Source: Zizania palustris (Eukaryota > Streptophyta > Magnoliopsida > Poales > Poaceae). From it: a stretch of 64,000 nt of DNA. Where the stretch lies: contig JAAALK010000289.1 in NCBI GenBank assembly GCA_019279435.1, positions 54,124,140-54,188,139 of the forward strand. Direction: 5' to 3'. The notes under the pieces are model-generated. The model ran no database searches. It was not told the origin of the DNA and saw nothing but the letters and a program-made list of their open reading frames with translations. Of this stretch, positions 57,027-64,000 are shown one piece after another. Position 1 is the first letter of the stretch. Every line of letters begins with the position of its first letter. The position numbers and the translations under genes are program-made.

Positions 57027-60000
57027 TCAAGAAAAGTTCTTATCCAGGCCAAGCAAAAACCGCGGGCCCCTCCGGCTGGAAGGGCCCGAAGTCGTGGGCA
57101 CGCTCCGCCCGGACCTCTCTTTCCTCTTCCTGCGTTCCTCTTCCTTCTTCTGGGCACGAAAAGCCCTTTGATCCGCTTGAAGCTGAGCCCAAATGCGCAG
57201 ACCACCCTCCTCGGGGGGCGCTTCGCCCAAACCAGCCTCCGTGTCGGACCAGTCAACCGGTTCGGGGGACGAGGATGGCGAGCGGGACCCTCTCTCTTCT
57301 TCCTTCACATGGTTCAGGACCCCTTGGAGGACGTCGGGGTCCAAGTGTCCGTCACTATCACGGGGAAGAACGAAGCGCGCAGGCCGGTTCGCTCGCATAG
57401 CGTCGAGGATAGCCCATCGATGTAGAAGGGCGTCGTCGGAATCAAGCACCTTGACGTCACGGTCGCAAACACGAACACCCTGAGTAAAGCTCCGAAAGAA
57501 TACTCTTTATTAAACATGTGACCAAATCCCCTAAGCTATTACAGGGTAAGGCGAGGATAGGACTCTAAAGCTACACCTGCGGATCCGGCAAGCGGGCCGA
57601 GGTCAAAGGCTTCGAAGGAGCCGGGGGACCGCGTGCGCAGAGCGCCTCCTCCAGCCAAGCCTGGATCGCCGCGGGGCCCTCGGTCTGCCAAGTCGCCCGG
57701 AGCGCCCTCCAACACTGGGTCACCACGAGGCTCGGCGTCCGGAGGTGGTCCCCCACGAAGGCAACCGGGTGAGGACTCGAAGACGAGGGAAGCGGGAGCC
57801 CAGACGCCTCGAGGTGCCGGAGAAACCCGTACGCGGCCACCCGGGCGGACACCTCGCCATATTGCGCCATGGCGAGATGTATCTGCCGAACGGCGGACCG
57901 GATGAACTTCACCCGGTGGACTAGGGGCTCCCGGGTGATGTCGAACGTGCCGCAGCCGGTGCCGTAGCGCGCCAGCATCTTCCGCAAGGATTCTGCGGCG
58001 TCGGCCACCGTCTTCCCGGCCTCAGCGAGCTCCTCGGCGATCTCCCCATTCCGGGCGTTGAGGTCCACTTCGACTCCCTCCAGTTGGGTCACCCGGGCCT
58101 CGAGGGTTTCGACCTTGGTTGCCGCCTCCGAGGCCTGGGCCAGAAGCCGGGACACCTCCCCTTCGAGCCGCTCTGCTTCCGCGGCCCGGGATCGGAGCAC
58201 CTCCGCTTCGGCGGCTCGGGTTCGGAGGGCGTCGACCTCCGCTTCCAACTCGTCGGCGCGGGTGGCCCGGGCCCGGAGCCCGTCCAACTCCGCGACACGG
58301 GCCCCGAGGGAGTCCACCTCCGCCGCTTTGGCCTCCAATGCCTCGATCCACGACGCCTGAAGTCGAAGGGCCTCAGCCTCCGACGACCGCTCGTGGGCTA
58401 GCCTCTCCGCGTTAGCCACCCGGGTCGCGAGCTCTGCGGCGTACGCCTCGTGTTGTTGGCGTTCGGCAAGCAAGGCAGACAACTGCCCCTGCGCCAGTGC
58501 TATCACCTGCGTACGGAAAGATGGTCAGGAGTGTGGCTAAGAGAGCGGAGGGTGTGTCCGAGGAAGTACCTGGCCCGCTGCCATCTCGATGGCCCTCCCG
58601 AGGTCCAGACCATCTGATAGCCCCAACTCGCCTATCACCGGAGCCTCCCGCAGCCGCAGGTAACAATCGTGGACCGGGGCCACCTTGAGCGCGAAGTCCT
58701 CGCCGTCCGCTAAGAAAGGGCGCAGGAGCGGCACGGAGCCTTGCGCGGCTCGACGATCGGTGGGAGGCCGAGGCCGGACCTCAGCGTCTCCGGCAGACTC
58801 CCGAGGGGCCCTTTCGATGCTCCTGGAGTCTGCCTCGTCCCGTGAGCCCGAGGCCCTCCTCGCGACGACAGGGGCTCCGGACCTCGCGTCCGGGACATCC
58901 GCGGGGTACGGGGCGATGGGCTCCATGCCTCCGGCCGGTGTGTCTGCGCGAGCGAATAAGAGTTAAAAGTGGAAAAGGCCCCTGGCGCACGGAGAAGTGT
59001 GGCTAAGTTACTATACCTGCATCCGCAGCGTCGCCCGGGTAATCCGGGGGCTGGAGGTGGCCCGACGGGCTTGGGCGGTAGAAGAGGTTGTCGATGGAGT
59101 TCGGCGGAGAGCTCGCCACCGCAGTGGCCAGCTCAGACTCCTTGTCGGTGCTCTTCTCGATGGCGCCAATAGGGTCGTCTAAGCCCCCGCGGTCCAAGCT
59201 GTCCGTGGCCCTGCTCTCGAAGGAGCCCGCGGAGCCCCCCGCCGAAATGATTGCGGGTGAGGAAGCGGTTCCGGGGCAAGGCGTTGCTTCGGCGGCGCGC
59301 GCCCCTTGTCCGACCTCCAGCGCGGGCTCCGCTGGGTTCGCGCGAGGAGGAGCGTCTTCACTTCTTCTGGCATCCGGCCGGACCGGCGGGACCGGAACCG
59401 GAATCGCCGGAGGGTCTCCTGAATCTGATTGGGCCCCTTCGCTGGAACCCCCTCCTTCGGAGTGAGAAGCCGAAGAAGGTCCCGGCGACATATGCTTCGG
59501 CCCCTTCACTATCCTCTTCTTCTTCGAGCGGCCCGGAGAAAGGCCGCCATCGGCGTCGCTCGCCTTCCTTTTCGAGACGTTCCGAAGGACCTCGCCCTCC
59601 GGAAGAGGCGGGGGCGTGAGCTCGAGCGCCCCCCACACCCTGTTGAAGAGCTCCCATGAGCCCACCAGCTCCAGTCGGCGGGCCTGTTCGGCTGCGGTTG
59701 GAACCCCGAGAATCCTCTCCGCCAGACGGGTGACTTCCTCGGGCGTTCGGGCGACGAGCCATCCTGCATCTCTCCGTCAGGGCCGGGGTACTCCTCGAGC
59801 GAGAAAGGCAAGGACTGAAGCAACAAAGAATTGGCACTTACCGAGCCGGCGGGAGAGTTCCGAAGGCATTGACTCGTCTCGGCTGCTCCGGAGCGAGGCG
59901 GGCCACTCCTCCTTCAGCGGAGGGATCTCGAGGGCCACGAACTCCTCCGCCAAATCCCGCATGCTCATCTGGCGGGCGACGATCTGGAGAAGTTGTACCC

Positions 60001-60724
60001 TCACGGAAATCGTCCCGGCGTTGGCCTCGATGCGCGCCTCTCTCCGGAATAAGATGTGGCGTGGGATCCCGGCCAGGCCGGAGGCGAGCCCTACGCGGAC
60101 GTAGAACCACCGGTTCACCCACTTCGAATACCACCTCTCGTTGGTGGCCTTCGCCGGGAAGGAGTCCGCATATCTCCTCCGGAGCTGGAAGCTGATGCTC
60201 CCGAAGGCCAGCATCCGGCCTCCCTTCTTCTTTGGTTGGCAGAGGGCTTCGTGCATCTCCGCGAAGACCTCTGCCCTCCCCTCGCAGCCTTCGGCGCGCA
60301 TGGCCCACTCAAAGATGGCGAGGCGGGCCACGGCGTTGGGGGACAGCTGCGGGAGTTCCAGATGGAACGCGTCCAGCACCCCGGCGAGAAGCTCTGAGGC
60401 GGGGAATCCCAGGCCCGCGTCGAAGAAGGCTTCAAAAACGACGACCTCGCCTTCCCGCGGCTGCGGGGCCGTCTCCCGGCCCGGCCTCCTCGCCGGTGTC
60501 TCTGGACTGAGACGACTCCTGGTCGCTTGCTCGATCGAGGCTTCGGTGCAAGCAGATGGCCCGAGCTCCAAGGTTTGGTCTCGGAACCGCTCAGAAGCGG
60601 GGCGGAGATCGCGCGCGCCACGCACCTCCGACGTGTCGGTCGCCGTCGCCGCCGCTGCCGCCGCCATCTGGCATTGCAAGAAGCGCGGATCCATCGCCAT
60701 TGCAGGGGCAGCGTTCCTCGCCAT
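57027..60724 (-). CDS. RT-C antisense gene: intact five-exon 'putative gypsy-type transposon' protein
   Basis: Inferred exons are 60724-59842, 59763-59017, 58943-58570, 58506-57577 and 57479-57027. All four introns (63-97 bp) have GT..AG ends in the places used by RT-A, RT-B and RT-E. Spliced length is 3387 nt, an open frame of 1128 codons. Layout: Ala-rich start (MARNAAPAMAMDPRF); conserved domain (residues ~80-280: LPQLSPNAVARLAIFEWAMR, MSMRDLAEEFVALEIPPL); basic stretch (GRSKKKRIVKGPK); acidic Pro-rich linker; coiled coil of about 200 residues (LEAKAAEVDSLGARVAELDG); exon 5 ending FLLGLDKNFS. The domain recalls Pfam 'putative gypsy type transposon'; function unknown. The charged C-terminal half suggests a self-assembling or nucleic-acid-associated protein, but that is inference. 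No gag, pol or membrane features are seen. Confidence 0.85.
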
Positions 60725-60832
60725 TCTTGAAGAACAGAGAAAGGGAATGCAGAGCTCTGGGAGCAGGTTGAATGGCGGCTCGAGTGGCTAGAGTTAGTGC
60801 GTATGGGCGATTGAAGAGGGAACCGCGAGGGG

Positions 60833-60840
60833 GTTATATT
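60833..60840 (-). promoter_or_regulatory. Possible TATA box of the RT-C antisense gene
   Basis: AATATAAC on the minus strand lies about 116 bp before the ATG at 60724, the spacing seen in the other copies. The sequence is a weaker TATA match. The remainder of 60725-61305 is GC-rich non-coding upstream sequence ending in a purine tract (AGGAAAGAAGCGAGGGGC, about 61285-61302) that would prime plus-strand synthesis before the 3' LTR. Confidence 0.45.
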
Positions 60841-61305
60841 CTGTTGCGAGACCGACGGTTCCCCTCCCCGATCCAGTTAGCGTGTGAACGCGGCGGATTG
60901 CGCGACGCCGCATTTAAGGCCGGCTGGCGCATCGGGGCGCGGTGGCGGCCTCCCAGCGGCCCGCCTCCTCGACGCCATCTGCACGTGCATTAATTACTTC
61001 CGGCGGCGCCTGTCCGGCCCCTCGGAATCGGGGCCCCCCGGCTTCTCGCCTCCTCACCCCGGTGCCCCTCCGCGCCGCGGCGGATTCGGCATCTCAAAGC
61101 GAGGATTTCGGGTGGACCCCCACCTCCGGTCCGGCCGCACTTGCCCGTCCCGGAGTTCCTCCGCGTCCGTCGAAGGGAGTCACACTCTGGCCAAGCCCGA
61201 CACCTCAATGTAAGTTTCGTCCTCATGAAGGTTATCGGAATTATCTTGTGCGCTTCCACCCTCTCTCAACGCAGGGCTCCCGAGAGGAAAGAAGCGAGGG
61301 GCTAC

Positions 61306-61886
61306 TGTTGGGGGAGATAATCCCGATGGCAGGAGGGGCCCACCGCCTGGGGATTTGAAGCCAAGAATACCGGAGACCACCTTCCGGGAGAAGGCTGCCG
61401 GAGGCCGCCCCCCCGGGAGGAGGCTGCCGGAGGCCGCCCTCCGGGAGAAGGCTGCCGGAGGCCGCCCTCCGGGAGAAGGCCGCCGGAGGCCGCCTTCCGG
61501 GAAGAAATTGCCGAGGGCCTCTCCCTCGGCCGCAGTAGCGAACCCGAAGAGAGCATTGGCGGGAAAAGGATGAGGCTGACGTGTAGGGGGACAGGATCGC
61601 GATCCTCTGGCCCATGTCGGGCGGCGCAGGCAGCGCCCGACACGGCTGATACGCTGTCAGAGTCGAATCTTCTTGTCTGTACTGTATATAGTCCATTTTG
61701 TCTGTACTATTGACCGGCGGTCGACCGGGTAGTCGTTGGCGTTCCAGAGGCGCTTGGCCTCTGGACGGGGTGCCTTATAAATACCCCCCCAACCACAGTT
61801 GTAAGGGACAGGCTCGAGAGGGCATTGAATACACTACTCCCATTTTCCACTAAGAAAACCTGCTGGTTCGATCTGTCGCACCAACA
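61306..61886 (+). repeat. RT-C 3' LTR
   Basis: 581 bp, TGTTGGGGGAGATAATCCCG to CGCACCAACA. The TATA box is at 61776-61783. It carries about two more copies of the 28-bp repeat (61390-61500) than the 5' LTR. That accounts for nearly all of the 57-bp length difference. Elsewhere the two LTRs are nearly identical by eye. Confidence 0.93.
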
Positions 61887-62070
61887 GATCCTAACAAACT
61901 GGAGCCTGGAATCCATAGGATTTGGCCACATACGGCTCTTTTACAGATACTTTGAACCCAGAGGCCGGAAATCTATTGTTTCAAAGTCCTTAGACTCTTC
62001 TACGGATCCTAACAAGCCAGAGCCTAGAATCCGTAGGGTTTGGCCACCTTTAGCTCTTTTATGGAATCCT
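61887..62070. repeat. RT-D spacer tandem repeat, right part
   Basis: Continues the units of 49560-49891 (ATCCTAACAA, then TGGAGCCTGGAATCCATAGG, then TTTGGCCAC). It begins with the second copy of the GATCC duplication. The stretch 62071-62250 is non-coding 3' sequence. Confidence 0.78.
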
Positions 62071-62250
62071 TGAACCGATGGTTCAAAGGTCGTTTGCTGG
62101 GTTCCGAAGAATTATGCTTACCTCCGCAAGCATCTCCGTTCCCCTGATGCGTCCACCAGGGGTAAGGAATATTTGAAGAGTAAGCATAATTCGAACCTTC
62201 GTCTTTATTTAACTTAGAAAGGTACTTTTACAATTGATTACAAGTAGCCC

Positions 62251-64000
62251 CTAAGCGTAATAACATTTAAGGTGCTCTGCATGCCATGCATGCTTCAACT
62301 CTTCCCCTTCTAAATTAGCTAACTTAAACGACCCGGGGCGCCCTGAGCATAGGATAATATATGGTCCTTCCCATTTGTTTCCTAGCTTCCCCGGAGCGAT
62401 TACACTTCGCAGTACCAAATGACCTGGTCTAAGCTCATTCACTTTTATCTTTGGGTCATATCATGCCTTCATTTGGTCTTGGTACTTCGTCATATTGGCG
62501 ACATCTTGAAGCCTTGTCTCTTCTGAAAAGTCCAGCGAAGTATTTCTTTCATCATCATTCCTAGGCTCCGTTACGCGAAGGGATCCACCTTTAAGCTCCG
62601 TAGGAGTCATGGCCTCGTCTCCGAATAACAGCCTAAATGGGGTGAAGCCCGTGGACATAGCATGAGTGGTCCGAATGGACCATAAAATCATAGGGAGCTC
62701 TTCGGTCCACAGCCCCTTAGCTAACCGACAATCCTTCGATTCAAACCGGGGAGAATATTTCCATTTGCCCGCTAGACGGCTCCGTTGGATTAGGGTGACG
62801 AACAGCTGCGAAGCATAACTTTATGCCCAGGCCTTCGCAAAACTCTTTAAAGGGCTCAACGTCAAATTGAGTGTCGTTATCAACAGTTAACTCCCTAGGC
62901 ACACTGAACCTGCAAATGATATTCTGCCAAAAGAATTTTTGCACATTTCTTGAAGTGATAGTAGTTAGGGGTCCAGCTTCGACCCATTTAGAAAAATATT
63001 TGATTGCTACCACCGCAAACTTTAAGCTGCCTGTTGCCATTGGAAAAGGGACGATGAGATCCATTCCCCATCGTGCCATTGGCCATACCGGAGCAATAAC
63101 TTGAAGAGGTGTCGGTGGACGATGAATCCGCCTACCCATCCACTGGCATCCTTGGCAGGTTCGAACCAACTCTTTTGTATCTCTTACAATTGTTGGCCAA
63201 TAGAGCCCCTGTCGAAGTGTCTTTCTTGCTAGAGCACGAGGGGCTAGGTGGCTGCCGCACAAGCCTTCGTGAATCTCCCGAAGTATATCTTGGCCTTCGG
63301 GTTGTGAGATGCACCGGAGTAGGGGAGAACAAACTCTGGCTTTATAAAGTATTCCGTTGAGAAGCTCATAATTTCGAGGTCTTGCTTAGAACCTTCGGAA
63401 ATCCGGACCTTCTAACAAATCTACATTGTTCTGCAAAATATCCATGATTGGTGTCTATCAATCAGTGACTGGAATGCAAAGGACTTCTGCGGAGGGTAGT
63501 TGATGCACCGCAGGCTTGATGAGTTCTTCATGAAAAGCGCCCTCCAGGACGTCCAATGCTCTGGATGCAGCCTTCGCTAGAATATCTGCAAGTTGATTAT
63601 CCACTCAAGGCGTGATTCGAATATAAATTCCTTTAAACAATGCTTCGGTCTTGCGGATTTCTTATAAATACTTTGCAAGATGCGGATTCCTGGCTTTGAA
63701 GCTCTTGTCAACATGCCTTGTGATGACTTGGGAATTTGTTTTATTATAATTCTTGTTGCTCCAAGTGCCCTTGCCTTTCGTAGGTCTAGCAAGATCCCTT
63801 CTTATTCTGCGATATTGTTGGTGGCCTTAAAGTTGAGCCTCGTAGAATACATGGCCTTCTGCCCTGACGGCGATATGATCATAGCTCCAACTCTGGCACC
63901 ATATGCCTGATTAAGTAAGCTATGACTTGGGACTTGATAGTTGTTCTTGCCGTGAAGGAAATACCGAAGGGGCATAGCTCGACAGCCCATTTTCTGATCC
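62251..64000 (-). pseudogene. RT-D pol remnant: second RNase H and integrase
   Basis: From the right edge downwards, the archaeal-type RNase H (ARVGAMIISPSGQKAMYSTR, NNIAEY) is heavily broken at 63380-64000. The integrase (CGSHLAPRALARKTLRQGLY, CQGCQWMGRR, MDLIVPFP) is at 62741-63262 with DNDTQFD instead of DNGTQFD. A one-base loss near 62790 changes the QSNGAVERA block to an out-of-frame reading. The C-terminal domain (LRSVIAPGKLGNKWEGPY) ends at 62251. A TGA-type break lies near 62460. Confidence 0.85.

Larger units (their letters stand above)
49892..61886 (+). mobile_element. RT-C: complete GC-rich Tat-lineage element with intact antisense gene
   Basis: An 11,995-bp element with LTRs at 49892-50415 and 61306-61886. 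Its target duplication is GATCC (49887-49891 and 61887-61891), inside RT-D's spacer repeat. Gag-pol reads plus (50481-56019), then a 36-bp minisatellite, then the antisense gene on minus (60724-57027). It is clearly related to RT-A/B/D/E in protein layout but has a different LTR and much higher GC, so it is a separate family. Confidence 0.95.
48502..64000 (-). mobile_element. RT-D: Tat-lineage element split by RT-C, both ends missing
   Basis: This is the same design as RT-A and RT-B. The left part (48502-49891) holds the 3' end of the antisense gene and spacer repeats. RT-C interrupts, and the rest (61887-64000) continues with spacer repeats and minus-strand integrase and second RNase H. The left end is cut by G2 and the right end by the window edge, so no LTR is visible. 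Confidence 0.88.

Overview
This window is repeat-rich plant nuclear DNA. It is almost certainly from a grass, judging by the Tat-lineage Ty3/gypsy retrotransposons carrying an antisense 'putative gypsy-type transposon' gene, a GC-rich copy of one of them, CACTA transposons, and a SIRE-like Ty1/copia gag. I see no intact host gene; the only host-derived piece is a captured first exon resembling MO25/CAB39. Element labels used here (RT-A to RT-E, G1, G2, COP, CACTA-1, CACTA-2) are my own. All boundaries, identities and splice sites were read by eye.

Left block (1-35545). An old Ty3/gypsy element G1 (minus strand) is the host. Its pieces are pol at 11028-13608, a gag remnant at 33368-34597, and a 5' LTR at 34598-35545. 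RT-A (1-11027) lies inside G1's RNase H/integrase region. A gag-only copia-like element COP (13609-33367) lies inside G1's protease codons with a CATCC duplication. COP was itself hit by CACTA-1 (15634-17251, duplication CTA) and by the complete element RT-B (18147-29434, duplication ATAGG).

Middle (35546-46807). The G1 LTR breaks off into the 3' part of a CACTA element with a Ulp1-type protease gene (CACTA-2, 35546-38000). That element abuts the 5'-truncated RT-E (38001-46807), which also holds a solo LTR of the RT-C family (40146-40726, duplication GAACC).

Right block (46808-64000). RT-E sits in the integrase of G2 (46808-48501). G2's 3' LTR adjoins RT-D (48502-49891 and 61887-64000). RT-D is split by the complete GC-rich element RT-C (49892-61886, duplication GATCC).

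All five RT elements share one design. A gag-pol gene (gag, protease, reverse transcriptase, RNase H, a second archaeal-type RNase H, integrase) reads in one direction. A tandem-repeat spacer follows. A second gene with five exons and four short introns then reads from the opposite strand towards it, with its own TATA box where its 5' end is present. Every gag-pol copy is broken, mostly by C-to-T nonsense changes. The antisense gene of RT-C, by contrast, reads open through all five exons (1128 codons) and is the most interesting object here.
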